Notes under the pieces: model-generated
What the model was told of the DNA's origin: nothing
What the model saw: the letters and a program-made list of their open reading frames with translations, nothing else
Databases searched by the model: none
Assembly: GCF_040225985.1 (NCBI RefSeq)
Contig: NZ_JBBPEU010000011.1
Span: 67,870 to 131,869, forward strand
Origin: Shimia sp040225985
Lineage (GTDB): Bacteria > Pseudomonadota > Alphaproteobacteria > Rhodobacterales > Rhodobacteraceae
DNA: 64,000 nt
Direction: 5' to 3'
In this document: one piece after another, positions 33,464 to 42,772 of the stretch
Position numbering within the stretch: the first letter of the stretch is position 1
Layout of the letters: every line of letters starts with the position of its first letter
Position numbers and translations under genes: made by a program

Positions 33464-36057
33464 GCCGGCACTCCTTCTTCTTTACGTTTGCGGCGCATCT
33501 GCAAGAGATACACCAGCCCCAAGAGCAGGAAGGCAGGGAGATAGAATATCTCTTTCGCCATGCGGTCGGCCTCGACCTCCAGCTCGACAACCTCCCAGTC
33601 AAAGTCGATGCCCAGCTGTTCTGCCGGCCCGCCAAAGTTCAGGTTGTCGACGAAAATCTTACCGTCTTCCTCGCGGAACTCGATGCCCGCTCCGTCAAAC
33701 AGGCGATCCGTGCCGCTGGCCCCGGATGGCCCAAGCGGCAACAGATACCGCGCATCGACCATGTCACCCTCAAGGTTTTCGCCCATCAAGCGCACCCGGA
33801 TAGAACTGTCCGCCGCCGCGGACTCGGCCATGGTGAAGATCTGGCTGCCGGGACGTGTCTCGAATTCGGGCTGCAACTGGTTGAGGAAGAACCCTGGCTG
33901 GAACAGCGTGAACGCCACCAAAAGAAGCACCGCGCTTTCCCATATTCGGGATTTGACCATAAAGTAATTCATCGTGCCCGCCGCGAACAACAGCATCGCG
34001 ATCAACGCGACGATAAAGACGAACACCGCTTGATAAGGCCCCACATCAATCAACAAGAGGTCGGTATTGAAGATGAACAGGAAGGGCAGCAAAGCGGTCC
34101 GGATCGAATAGAAGAACGCCTGGAACCCGGTACGCAACGGATCGCCCTTGGAAATGGCAGCGGCCGCGAAACTCGCAAGGCCCACTGGGGGCGTCACATC
34201 CGCCATGATCCCGAAATAGAACACGAACATGTGCACCGCGACCAGCGGCACGATCAGTCCCGCCTGCGCGCCCAGTTCGACCACGACCCCCGCCATGAGC
34301 GACGACACCACGATATAGTTCGCGGTGGTCGGCAGCCCCATGCCCAGCACGATCGAGATCAGTGCCACGAAAAACAGCATCGCCAGAAGGTTGCCGCCCG
34401 ACAGGAACTCGACGAATTCGGCCATCACCTGCCCAATGCCGGTCAGGGTCACGGCGCCCACGATGATCCCGGCCACACCCATCGCAGCGGCAAGACCGAT
34501 CATGTTGCGCGCGCCCACGATCAGCCCTTCGGCAATCTCGGAAAAGCCGCGCTTCAACTCGTCCAGCACGTTGTCCTGACCACGGAAATAGGCCTTGAGC
34601 GGGTTTTGCGTTGCCAAGATCACCAGCATACCGATGGCAGACCAGAAGGCCGAAAGGCCCGGCGATTTACGCTCGATCATCAAGAGATACATCAGCAGCA
34701 GGATCGGCAGGATATAGTGGATACCGGTCTTGAAGATCTCCCGAGCGGGGGGCAGGTGTTGCATGCTTTCAATGCTCATCTCAAGGTCAGGCCGCGCCGC
34801 CGCAAACCGCACCGCGAGAATGTAAAGCCCTGCCATGACCAACACGATCACCCAGACGGCAGCCCCGCCCAGAACCCCTTGCAGCGCATCGACGATCACA
34901 CCGGTCAGGAAAAGGGTGCCGCCTGCAATCACGATCGAGGTCGCAATGATGAAGATCGCGCCCAGCATGAATTTCAGCGGGTGCATGCGGCTGGTGCCGG
35001 TCATGCCCATCTTCAGGGCTTCAAGGTGAACGATGTAGACCAGCGCGACATAGGAAATCGCGGCCGGTACAATCGCGGTTTTGACGACCTCGACATAGGA
35101 AATGCCGACATATTCCGTCATCAGAAAGGCCACGGCGCCCATCACCGGCGGGGTCAGAACCCCGTTGATCGACGAAGACACCTCGACCGCGCCCGCCTTG
35201 GTCGCAGGGAAACCAACCCGCTTCATAAGGGGAATGGTAAAGGTACCCGTTGTCACGACGTTGGCGATGGACGATCCGGAAATCAGACCCGTCGCCGCCG
35301 AGGCGATCACCGCCGCCTTGGCAGGCCCGCCCCGCAAATGCCCAAGCGCGGCAAAGGCCAGTTGCAGGAAATAGTTGCCCGCGCCTGCCTGGTTCAGCAG
35401 TGCACCGAACAGCACGAACAGGAACACGAACCCCGATGACACCCCCAGCGCGACGCCGAACACACCCTCGGTGGTCAGCCACATATGGCTCATCGCCTTG
35501 TTAAGCGAAGCACCTTTCCACTGCACCACTTCGGGCAGGCCGGACCATGACCCGAAGAACACATAGGCAAGGAAGAACAGGGCCACGCCCATAAGTGGGA
35601 ATCCAAGCGACCGACGCGCGGCCTCGAGCAACAGGATAATACCGATCACAGACACGACGACATCGGTGGTATTGGGCGCACCGGACCGCGCTGCGACCCC
35701 TTCATAGGCATAAAACAGGTATGACGAGGCCAACGCCCCGACGATGGCAATCACCCAGGTGCCAATCGGAATGCGATGGCGAGGGCTGGATTTCAGACCC
35801 GGAAAGGCAATGAACGCCAGAAGAACGGCAAAGCCAAGGTGGATGGCCCGCGTCTGGGTGTCGTTCCATACGCCGATCCCCAGCATGAACGGCAGGGGGG
35901 ACGCGATCCAGAGTTGATACACGGACCAGATCAGCGGGATATACCACAGCGCCGCCTTGCCAAAACCGTCGCGTGGCAAGCGCCCGCCGGTGTCGCTGTC
36001 GGCAATGAAATCTTCCAGATCACTGTTTTGCGGCGCGTGTTGTTTTTCTTCTGACAT
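33460..36057 (-). CDS. TRAP transporter fused 4TM/12TM permease (TAXI type)
   Basis: An 865-residue integral membrane protein in which the small DctQ-like and large DctM-like subunits are fused, with a C-terminal extramembrane domain (about residues 725-830) of the DUF3394 type followed by a last membrane helix. Signatures include GLISGSSIANVVTTGTFTIPLMKR and MGLPTTANYIVVSSLM. It works with the TAXI binding protein upstream for Na+- or H+-driven uptake of a carboxylate-like solute. I use ATG 36057 (MSEEKQHAP). Confidence 0.93.
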   Translation of the reverse strand: MSEEKQHAPQNSDLEDFIADSDTGGRLPRDGFGKAALWYIPLIWSVYQLWIASPLPFMLGIGVWNDTQTRAIHLGFAVLLAFIAFPGLKSSPRHRIPIGTWVIAIVGALASSYLFYAYEGVAARSGAPNTTDVVVSVIGIILLLEAARRSLGFPLMGVALFFLAYVFFGSWSGLPEVVQWKGASLNKAMSHMWLTTEGVFGVALGVSSGFVFLFVLFGALLNQAGAGNYFLQLAFAALGHLRGGPAKAAVIASAATGLISGSSIANVVTTGTFTIPLMKRVGFPATKAGAVEVSSSINGVLTPPVMGAVAFLMTEYVGISYVEVVKTAIVPAAISYVALVYIVHLEALKMGMTGTSRMHPLKFMLGAIFIIATSIVIAGGTLFLTGVIVDALQGVLGGAAVWVIVLVMAGLYILAVRFAAARPDLEMSIESMQHLPPAREIFKTGIHYILPILLLMYLLMIERKSPGLSAFWSAIGMLVILATQNPLKAYFRGQDNVLDELKRGFSEIAEGLIVGARNMIGLAAAMGVAGIIVGAVTLTGIGQVMAEFVEFLSGGNLLAMLFFVALISIVLGMGLPTTANYIVVSSLMAGVVVELGAQAGLIVPLVAVHMFVFYFGIMADVTPPVGLASFAAAAISKGDPLRTGFQAFFYSIRTALLPFLFIFNTDLLLIDVGPYQAVFVFIVALIAMLLFAAGTMNYFMVKSRIWESAVLLLVAFTLFQPGFFLNQLQPEFETRPGSQIFTMAESAAADSSIRVRLMGENLEGDMVDARYLLPLGPSGASGTDRLFDGAGIEFREEDGKIFVDNLNFGGPAEQLGIDFDWEVVELEVEADRMAKEIFYLPAFLLLGLVYLLQMRRKRKEEGVPA

Positions 36058-36093
36058 TGCTGGCCCCGTTTCCCGTCCCTGATGAAAAAGTAC

Positions 36094-36128
36094 AAAAGCC
36101 TCCGGCATTCCGAGGGAACGCCGAAGGC
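36094..36128 (-). terminator. Intrinsic terminator or attenuator between TAXI binding protein and permease
   Basis: Read on the minus strand, GCCTTCGGC, GTTCC and GGAAT-GCCGGAGGC form a long stem closed by a short loop and followed by TTTT. It lies in the gap after the binding protein gene. Partial termination here would make the binding protein more abundant than the permease, as is usual in such transporters. Confidence 0.7.
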
Positions 36129-36154
36129 CGAAAATTTAGTGAAGTTTCACGCGC

Positions 36155-37126
36155 TTATTTCCAGCCGCGCTCTTGATAGTACTTCATCGCGCCGGGGTGG
36201 ATTTCCGCGGTCAGGCCATCCACGATCATTTCGCTTTCCTGCAGGCGGCCAAAGGCGGGGTGCAGTTTCTTGAAGGCGTCAAAGTTTTCGAAGACCGCCG
36301 AAACAACCGCATAGACAACTTCGTCCGGGGTGTCAGCCGAAGTTACAAAGGTTGCTTTCGGGCCCCAGGACGGAATGTCGTCGGGGTTGTTGGGATACAT
36401 GCCACCGGGGATGGTCGCCGCCGCATAGGCCGAGTTATCGGCAAGCAGCTTGTCAATGCCGGCACCCGCCAGCGGGATGATCTTCACCTCGCAGGAAGAG
36501 GTGGCTTCCTGGCTCGACCCGTTCGGCAGACCTGCAGCCCAGATGGTCGCGTCGATCTTGCCGTCACACAGCGCTGCGGCCTGTTCCGAGGATTTCAGCT
36601 CGGCGGCCAGCGAAAAGTCATCGGCGGTCATGCCTTCGTATTTCATCAGGGTTTCCGCCAGAACGCGGGTGCCCGAGCCAGGGTTGGCGATGTTGACGCG
36701 CTTGCCCTTGAGGTCGGCGGTCGTCGCGATGCCCGCATCGGCACGCGCCATCAGGTGCATCGGTTCGGGGTGCACCGAGAACAGGGCACGCAGTCCCGGA
36801 TAGGCCCCGTCATCTGCAAATTTGCCGGTGCCAGAGACGGCTGCGGCCTGAACGTCGGACTGTACGATGCCAAAGTCAAGTTCACCCTGACGGATGGTGC
36901 GGGTGTTGTAGACCGAACCGCCGGTGGATTCGACCGAGCAGCGGATGCCGTGTTCCTTGCGGCCCTTGTTGACCAAACGGCAGATCGCGCCACCGGTCGG
37001 ATAGTAAACGCCAGTCACACCACCGGTGCCGATCGTCACGAAGGTTTGCTCTGCCGACGCCGACACACCCGCGACACCCATGGCCGCGGCCGCAACGAGG
37101 CCCAGAACTTTTTGTTTGTTGAACAT
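36155..37126 (-). CDS. TAXI family TRAP transporter solute-binding protein
   Basis: A 323-residue periplasmic binding protein with a Sec signal (MFNKQKVLGLVAAAAMGVAGVSASA). The TAXI signature is seen in FVTIGTGGVTGVYYPTGGAICRLVN, KGKRVNIANPGSGTRVLAE and the DFGIVQSDVQ stretch. It captures the solute for the fused permease downstream. I use the ATG that begins the signal peptide, preceded by GGGAG. The solute is unknown; glutamate-like or other carboxylates are known for TAXI proteins. Confidence 0.93.
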   Translation of the reverse strand: MFNKQKVLGLVAAAAMGVAGVSASAEQTFVTIGTGGVTGVYYPTGGAICRLVNKGRKEHGIRCSVESTGGSVYNTRTIRQGELDFGIVQSDVQAAAVSGTGKFADDGAYPGLRALFSVHPEPMHLMARADAGIATTADLKGKRVNIANPGSGTRVLAETLMKYEGMTADDFSLAAELKSSEQAAALCDGKIDATIWAAGLPNGSSQEATSSCEVKIIPLAGAGIDKLLADNSAYAAATIPGGMYPNNPDDIPSWGPKATFVTSADTPDEVVYAVVSAVFENFDAFKKLHPAFGRLQESEMIVDGLTAEIHPGAMKYYQERGWK

Positions 37127-37214
37127 ATTTAACACTCCCAGTTTTTGTGTGCGCCCGTTCGCGCCAAGTGACAGCGGCAGAGTTGCGGAGGTTTTTTTGC
37201 TTGTCACCCTAAAA

Positions 37215-38105
37215 CTAATGTTTTTTTTGCGCGATCCAGTACGCATTGTTGTCCTTGCGTAAATCCTCGTAGGACTTGATTCGGCGCCTCGCGGCGTCGC
37301 CTCCTTGCTTCACGAGCAGCGCCAGCAGGGTCTCGATGACCGCCATTGCCCCCGTGTAACATCCGAAATGATGCGTCGAAACCGTCGAAACAACAAGGGT
37401 CTCTTCGGCACGAAAATCTGTCGAGATCACATCGCTGTCGGAAATCATGATAAGTTTCACGCCTTTGTCGCGCGCGAATTTGCAGGCTTCGATGGTTTCG
37501 CGGGAATAGGGTGTGAAGGTGATCGCGATCATCACATCACCCTCGCCCGCATAGTTCAGCTCATCAATCGCGCTGTTCATGTGGCGCGGGATAAGTTGTA
37601 ATGACGGCAAGGCCATACGCCCCACATAGTGCAGGTAATAGGCCAGAGCATAACTGGCACGCACCGCCGACAGATAAACCGTGTTTGCCGACAACAGCAT
37701 CTCGACCACGCGGGCCATCTGGTCCGAGCTCTGCCGCTCGAGCGACCGACGGACGATGGCCATGGTATTGACCGACGCGTCCGCCTGCACCTGCCCCAGA
37801 TCGCCATGGTTCCGCAGCGACTCGAGCCATTCGCGCTGATCCACGACTGCAGCGGTGGACACAAGCGCATGGCGGAAGGGTTCCCTCAGTTCGTCATAGC
37901 CTTCAAAGCCCAGCTTTTCGGCCATACGGACAAGGGTGTATGTGCTGACCCCCGCCTTGCGTGCGGTTTCCCGGATGGGGTCAAGTCCAAAGTCCGAAGG
38001 GTTGTCCACGATATACTTGGCCACCACGCGCAAACGCGGCGACAGAACGGGAATAGCTTCTTTGATCTTTGTAATCGTTCGATTTTTCAAAGTCGGATCG
38101 ACCAC
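37215..38105 (-). CDS. MurR/RpiR family transcriptional regulator
   Basis: A 296-residue regulator with an N-terminal RpiR helix-turn-helix (residues about 1-75; LSPRLRVVAKYIVDNPSDFGLDPIRETARKAGVSTYTLVRMAEKLGFEGYDELRE) and a C-terminal SIS domain (about 125-265; TVYLSAVRASYALAYYLHYVG, GDVMIAITFTPYSRETIEACKFARDKGVKLIMISDS). I use GTG 38105, which has GAGAGG about 7 bases upstream; another GTG lies at 38114. It sits upstream of the TAXI-TRAP genes and divergent from the FAD-GcvT operon, and probably controls both. SIS domains usually bind phosphosugars, though members also act in amine catabolism. Confidence 0.87.
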   Translation of the reverse strand: MVDPTLKNRTITKIKEAIPVLSPRLRVVAKYIVDNPSDFGLDPIRETARKAGVSTYTLVRMAEKLGFEGYDELREPFRHALVSTAAVVDQREWLESLRNHGDLGQVQADASVNTMAIVRRSLERQSSDQMARVVEMLLSANTVYLSAVRASYALAYYLHYVGRMALPSLQLIPRHMNSAIDELNYAGEGDVMIAITFTPYSRETIEACKFARDKGVKLIMISDSDVISTDFRAEETLVVSTVSTHHFGCYTGAMAVIETLLALLVKQGGDAARRRIKSYEDLRKDNNAYWIAQKKH

Positions 38106-38169
38106 GAATCGCACCTCTCTGCACCGACAAATCCAAAAACATCCGTTATTTTTTGGAAGTGTTGACTGG

Positions 38170-38221
38170 CAACGTGATTTTCTCAAGGATTTTTGCAACG
38201 TGACGTGGGGCCGTTCCACGT
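38170..38221. promoter_or_regulatory. Direct repeats and inverted repeat between RpiR and FAD-GcvT genes
   Basis: CAACGTGA occurs at 38170-38177 and again at 38196-38203, 26 bp apart, and ACGTGG (38203-38208) with CCACGT (38216-38221) forms a perfect 6-bp inverted repeat. All lie in the 138-bp divergent promoter. They are candidate RpiR binding sites; this is inferred. Confidence 0.45.
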
Positions 38222-38243
38222 CTTTGGCACTTAGGAACCCAAC

Positions 38244-40637
38244 ATGACACATTCCCTGCCCGCTCATGCCTCGGTCGTCGTAATTGGCGGTGGCATCATG
38301 GGCTGTTCGACGCTCTACCACCTCGCAAAGATGGGGGTGTCGGACGCGATTCTGATCGAACGGAACAAGTTGACCAGCGGCACGACCTGGCATTCCGCCG
38401 CACAGGTGCGCGCCCTGCGCCATTCGCGCAACCTGACGCGCATGATCCAGTATTCGGTCGACCTCTATTCACAGCTTGAAGCGGAAACCGGCCAGAATGT
38501 CGGCTGGATCCAGAAGGGGTCGCTGTCGATTGCCACCAACCCCGACCGCCTGATCCATATCAAACGCCAAGAGGCCCTGGCCCATGCCTATGGGATCGAC
38601 GCCACCTCGATTTCCGCAGACGAGGCCAGGGAACGCTGGCCCCTGATGAATGCCGAAGACGTGCTGGGTGCGGTCTGGTCGCCGGATGACGGGCGGGTAT
38701 CGCCTTCGGATGTGTGCGCCGCTCTGATCAAGGCAGCCAAGGGGCTGGGCGCAAAACTGTTCGAGGATACGGGCGTGACCGGCATCCTGACCGAAAACGG
38801 ACGCGTCAGAGGCGTGGAAACCACTCAAGGCACCGTTATGTGCGATGCAATCGCGCTATGCACCGGATTGTGGTCGCGCGAGGTGGGCGCCATGGCAGGG
38901 GCCGAGGTTCCGGCTCTGGCCTGTGAACATTTTTACCTTCTGACCAAGCCGATTGACGGCATCGTCGGCAACACCCCCACCCTGTCGGATCACGACAATC
39001 ATCTCTACATCCGCGATGACTCGGGCGGACTGTTGGTGGGGTGTTTCGAACCCATGGGCAAACCCATTGCGCCCGGCGTCCTGGATGAAACCTTCGAATT
39101 CGGCCTGCTGCCCGAGGACTGGGACCATTTTGAGCCGATGATGATGAACGCCCTGCACCGGTTGCCTGCGCTTGAAACCGCCGAGGTCAAGATGCTGTTG
39201 AACGGCCCCGAGAGTTTCACGCCGGACGGCACCTTCATGCTGGGCGAAACCGCCGAAACGCGGGGGCTGTTCCTTGGTTGTGGCATGAACTCGGTCGGGC
39301 TGGCGTCGGGGGGCGGGGCCGGTATGAATCTTGCCCACGCCATCGTGCACGGGCGCACCGCTTATGACCTTGGCGAAGCCGACGCCAAGCGGTTTGCACC
39401 GGTTTTCAACAATATCGACCACCTGATGGCGCGGGCCCCTGAAATTCTGGGCACCCATTACGACATTGCCTTTCCGGGCAAACAGCTCTCGACCGCCCGG
39501 AGCCTGCGCGCCCTGCCGCTTGACACCGAATACCAAGCGGCAGGCGCGCATATGGGCCAATTCTATGGCTGGGAGCGCCCCCTTTATTTCGGCAAGACCA
39601 AAGACCCGCGCCTGACATTCGAGCGGCCGGACTGGTTCGAGAACGTTCGCGCCGAGGTCATGGCCGCGCATGAAAGTGCCGCGATTTTCGATGCCTCGCC
39701 CTTTGGCAAGATCGAGGTTCAGGGGCCGGATGCCGAAGCCTTCCTGCTACACAGCTGCGCCGGGTTCATGGGCCGCGCACCGGGATCGGTCATCTACACC
39801 TCGGTTTTGAACGAGCGGGGCACCTTCGAAAGCGACATCACCGCCCAGCGCATCGCGCAGGACCACTATCGCCTGTTTGTGGGCACCGCAGCCATCAAGC
39901 GCGATCTGGCGTGGTTCCGCCGGCACGCTGAAGGCTTTGACGTGACCCTCGCCGACAGCACCGAGGACTACGCCGTTCTGGGCCTGATGGGCCCCGAGGC
40001 CGCCCGGATCGTCGCGGACTGTGGCGCACCGGAACTCAACAACCTTGGGTATTTCAAGGTCGGACCGGCCCATATTGCAGGCAAACACGTGCGTGCCGCG
40101 CGCATGTCCTATGTGGGCGAAGCGGGCTGGGAAATCACAATGAAGTCCGAAAACGCCCCCGCGATCTATGCCGCCCTGACCGCCGCGGGTGCCCGTCCGG
40201 CGGGCCTGTTTGCCCAAACCTCGATGCGGATCGAAAAAGGGTTCTGCGCCATGGGGCACGAACTGGACAGCGACGTCAGCCCGATCGAGACCGGTCTCGA
40301 TTTCGCCACACGCAAAAAAGGCGGCTTTATCGGGGCCGAGGCGCTGGCCGAACGTCGCGCAAACGGAGCCGTTCCGCAAGTCGTGTCGCTGAAGCTGGAT
40401 GATGTAGCCGCCGTGCCGCTGGGGCACGAACCGATTTATCTGAACGGCGAAATCATCGGGCAAACCACGTCCTGCGCTTTCGGGTATCGTGTCGGGGCGC
40501 CTGTGGCATTGGGGCACGTGCATGGTGCCATCGCTGACGGCACCCGCGTTCAGGTCGATATCGCGCGCACTCTGTTTGACGCGACCGTGGTGATCGGCCC
40601 CCTGTTCGATCCCAACGGGTCGCGGATGAAAGGATAA
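38244..40637 (+). CDS. FAD-dependent oxidoreductase fused to GcvT domain (dimethylglycine/sarcosine dehydrogenase type)
   Basis: A 797-residue fusion. The N-terminal DAO domain (to about 370) has VVVIGGGIMGCSTLYHLAKMG and a GTTWH motif with His50 at the position that covalently holds FAD in dimethylglycine dehydrogenase. The C-terminal half (about 400-797) is a folate-binding GcvT domain with typical LMGPEA and YVGEAGWEI blocks. Such enzymes oxidatively remove N-methyl groups and transfer the one-carbon unit to tetrahydrofolate. It leads an operon with BKACE and an aminotransferase. The substrate is unknown. Confidence 0.9.
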   Translation: MTHSLPAHASVVVIGGGIMGCSTLYHLAKMGVSDAILIERNKLTSGTTWHSAAQVRALRHSRNLTRMIQYSVDLYSQLEAETGQNVGWIQKGSLSIATNPDRLIHIKRQEALAHAYGIDATSISADEARERWPLMNAEDVLGAVWSPDDGRVSPSDVCAALIKAAKGLGAKLFEDTGVTGILTENGRVRGVETTQGTVMCDAIALCTGLWSREVGAMAGAEVPALACEHFYLLTKPIDGIVGNTPTLSDHDNHLYIRDDSGGLLVGCFEPMGKPIAPGVLDETFEFGLLPEDWDHFEPMMMNALHRLPALETAEVKMLLNGPESFTPDGTFMLGETAETRGLFLGCGMNSVGLASGGGAGMNLAHAIVHGRTAYDLGEADAKRFAPVFNNIDHLMARAPEILGTHYDIAFPGKQLSTARSLRALPLDTEYQAAGAHMGQFYGWERPLYFGKTKDPRLTFERPDWFENVRAEVMAAHESAAIFDASPFGKIEVQGPDAEAFLLHSCAGFMGRAPGSVIYTSVLNERGTFESDITAQRIAQDHYRLFVGTAAIKRDLAWFRRHAEGFDVTLADSTEDYAVLGLMGPEAARIVADCGAPELNNLGYFKVGPAHIAGKHVRAARMSYVGEAGWEITMKSENAPAIYAALTAAGARPAGLFAQTSMRIEKGFCAMGHELDSDVSPIETGLDFATRKKGGFIGAEALAERRANGAVPQVVSLKLDDVAAVPLGHEPIYLNGEIIGQTTSCAFGYRVGAPVALGHVHGAIADGTRVQVDIARTLFDATVVIGPLFDPNGSRMKG

Positions 40638-40640
40638 CCG

Positions 40641-41399
40641 ATGACACCCCCCTATATCCTTGTCGCGCCCAACGGGGCCCGCCGCAGGCGGAACGACCAC
40701 CCTGCCCTGCCGTTGACCACCGAAGAGATCGCACAGACCTCGGCCGATTGCCATGCTGCGGGCGCGGACGGACTGCACCTGCATGTGCGTGACGCTGACG
40801 GCGGACATTCATTGGATCATGGTCGCTATCGAGAAGCGATCGACGCGATCCAAGAGACCGCGCCCGGGCTGGATATCCAGATCACGACTGAAGCCGCCGG
40901 CATCTATGATGTGCCGGCGCAACTGGCCTGTCTGGAACGGGTCAAACCGGCATGGGCGTCGATCTCGGTTCGGGAAATCTCCCGCAACCCTGACCTTGCG
41001 GATCGGGTTTATGGCCTCTGTGCCGCGCAGGGGACGCGCGTGCAGCATATTCTTTATGATCCTGAAGACGCACGGTTGCTGGATCACTGGCAGGCGATTG
41101 GCGTGGTCCGTAATACACAACAAGACCGCCTTCTGGTGCTTGGGCGGTATGCCAAGGATCAAACATCGTCGCCCGCTGACCTTGAATCTTTCCTCACGGG
41201 TGCGCCCCAATCCAGCCGCTGGATGACATGCGCCTTCGGCCCCGGCGAACACGCCTGCCTTGCCCATGCCGCCAAACGTGGCGCAGATGTCAGGGTCGGG
41301 TTCGAAAATGGACTGACCGACGCCTCGGGCACACCCTGGGCCAATAACGCCGCTTCGGTCGCGGCCCTTGCCAAACAGCTTCAGGGAGACTTCTCATGA
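40641..41399 (+). CDS. Beta-keto acid cleavage enzyme (BKACE, DUF849)
   Basis: A 252-residue TIM-barrel enzyme. BKACE cleaves a beta-keto acid with acetyl-CoA to acetoacetate and a new CoA thioester. The zinc motif HLHVRD places His46 and His48 where the founding enzyme Kce has them, and RVGFENGL carries the late Glu ligand. It is shorter than typical members (about 270-310). It starts 3 bases after the FAD-GcvT stop and overlaps the aminotransferase start by ATGA, so it belongs to the same pathway. The exact substrate class is not readable by eye. Confidence 0.85.
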   Translation: MTPPYILVAPNGARRRRNDHPALPLTTEEIAQTSADCHAAGADGLHLHVRDADGGHSLDHGRYREAIDAIQETAPGLDIQITTEAAGIYDVPAQLACLERVKPAWASISVREISRNPDLADRVYGLCAAQGTRVQHILYDPEDARLLDHWQAIGVVRNTQQDRLLVLGRYAKDQTSSPADLESFLTGAPQSSRWMTCAFGPGEHACLAHAAKRGADVRVGFENGLTDASGTPWANNAASVAALAKQLQGDFS

Positions 41400-42721
41400 G
41401 CCATGTTTTTCCCCGACACACCAAGGCCCAACTGCCCACCGCCGTTGGCGGCGACGGCGTGTATCTGATTGACGCAGACGGCAAACGTTATCTCGATTGC
41501 GGAGATGCGGCGGTGTCCTGTCTGGGGCACTCGGACGCCGCCGTTGTGCAAGCGGTACAAGATCAAGTCGCCAAGATCGCCTTTGCCCATACGGGATTCA
41601 TGACCTCGGAACCGGCAGAGGCCCTTGCGGATCTGTTGATCGCCCACGCCCCCGGCGACCTGGACCGCGTCTATTTCGTTTCTGGCGGGTCCGAGGCCAC
41701 GGAAAGCGCGATCAAGCTGGCACGGCAATATTTCGTGGAAACCGGTCAACCCCAGCGCCACCATGTGATCGCCCGCAAGCAAAGTTATCACGGCAATACA
41801 ATCGGCGCGCTGTCTGCGGGCGGGAACGAATGGCGCCGCGCACAGTTCGGCCCGCTTCTGGTCGAGATGAGCCATATCGCCCCGTGCTATGAATATACCG
41901 GCAAGGTCGAGGGCGAAAGTAGCTATGACTATGGCCAACGCGTCGCCAACGAGCTTGAGGCCGAAATCCTGCGACTTGGCGAAGAGTCCGTGATGGCTTT
42001 CATGGCCGAACCCGTCGTCGGCGCGACCCTTGGCGCCGTGCCCGCCGTCGAGGGCTATTTCAAACGCATCCGAGAAATCTGTGACCAGTACGGGGTTCTT
42101 CTGATCCTTGACGAGGTCATGTGCGGCATGGGCCGGACCGGTACGTTGTTTGCCTGTGAGCAGGACGGCATCGCGCCCGACATCCTGTGCATCGCAAAGG
42201 GGCTGGGCGCCGGATACCAACCCATCGGCGCCATGCTGTGCACCGACAAGATTTATGCCGCGATTGAGAACGGATCAGGGTTCTTTCAGCATGGCCACAC
42301 CTATCTGGGGCATCCCGTCGCCACGGCGGCGGCGCTTGCCGTGGTGACTGCGCTGACCACCCGCGATTTGCCCGCCCGCGCGGGCGTTATGGGTGAGAAA
42401 CTGCAATCGGCGCTTGAGGCAGCTTTCGGCCAGCACCCGCATATCGGCGATATTCGCGGGCGCGGCCTGTTCCGCGGGGTCGAGATCGTCGAGGATCGCG
42501 ACACCAAGGTCCCCTTCGATCCGGCGCTGGGATTGGCCGGAAAGATCAAGAAGGCCGCCTTCGGAGAAGGGCTGATCTGCTATCCAATGGCAGGCACCCG
42601 CGATGGCAAACATGGCGACCACATCCTTCTGGCCCCGCCCTTTATCATCGAGGACGCCCAAATCGACGAATTGGTGGAAAAGCTGTCGCGTGCCATCACG
42701 CAGGTTTTGCCCGCCGCCTGA
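41396..42721 (+). CDS. Class III PLP-dependent aminotransferase
   Basis: A 441-residue aspartate-aminotransferase-family (class III) transaminase. It shows FVSGGSEATESAIKLARQYF, LILDEVMCGMGRTG and the PLP lysine in CIAKGLGAGYQPIGAML. The family typically acts on omega- or beta-amino groups, using pyruvate or 2-oxoglutarate as acceptor. ATGA overlap with BKACE suggests it produces the keto acid that BKACE splits. Confidence 0.9.
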   Translation: MSHVFPRHTKAQLPTAVGGDGVYLIDADGKRYLDCGDAAVSCLGHSDAAVVQAVQDQVAKIAFAHTGFMTSEPAEALADLLIAHAPGDLDRVYFVSGGSEATESAIKLARQYFVETGQPQRHHVIARKQSYHGNTIGALSAGGNEWRRAQFGPLLVEMSHIAPCYEYTGKVEGESSYDYGQRVANELEAEILRLGEESVMAFMAEPVVGATLGAVPAVEGYFKRIREICDQYGVLLILDEVMCGMGRTGTLFACEQDGIAPDILCIAKGLGAGYQPIGAMLCTDKIYAAIENGSGFFQHGHTYLGHPVATAAALAVVTALTTRDLPARAGVMGEKLQSALEAAFGQHPHIGDIRGRGLFRGVEIVEDRDTKVPFDPALGLAGKIKKAAFGEGLICYPMAGTRDGKHGDHILLAPPFIIEDAQIDELVEKLSRAITQVLPAA

Positions 42722-42737
42722 CGGGCATACAACAAAC

Positions 42738-42765
42738 CCGCCAGCGCGGCATGACGCGCTGGCGG
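42738..42765. terminator. Strong bidirectional hairpin between convergent genes
   Basis: CCGCCAGCGCG and CGCGCTGGCGG form a perfect 11-bp stem with a 6-base loop between the aminotransferase and crotonase stop codons. On the minus strand it is followed by GTTTGTTGT, a moderately T-rich tail, so termination is best supported for the crotonase side. Confidence 0.7.
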
Positions 42766-42772
42766 TCTGAGA

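Noticed and set aside
34030..35439. A 469-codon plus-strand frame opposite the TRAP permease
   Set aside because: It is dominated by His, Arg, Asp and Gln, as expected from reading membrane-protein codons antisense; no family pattern.
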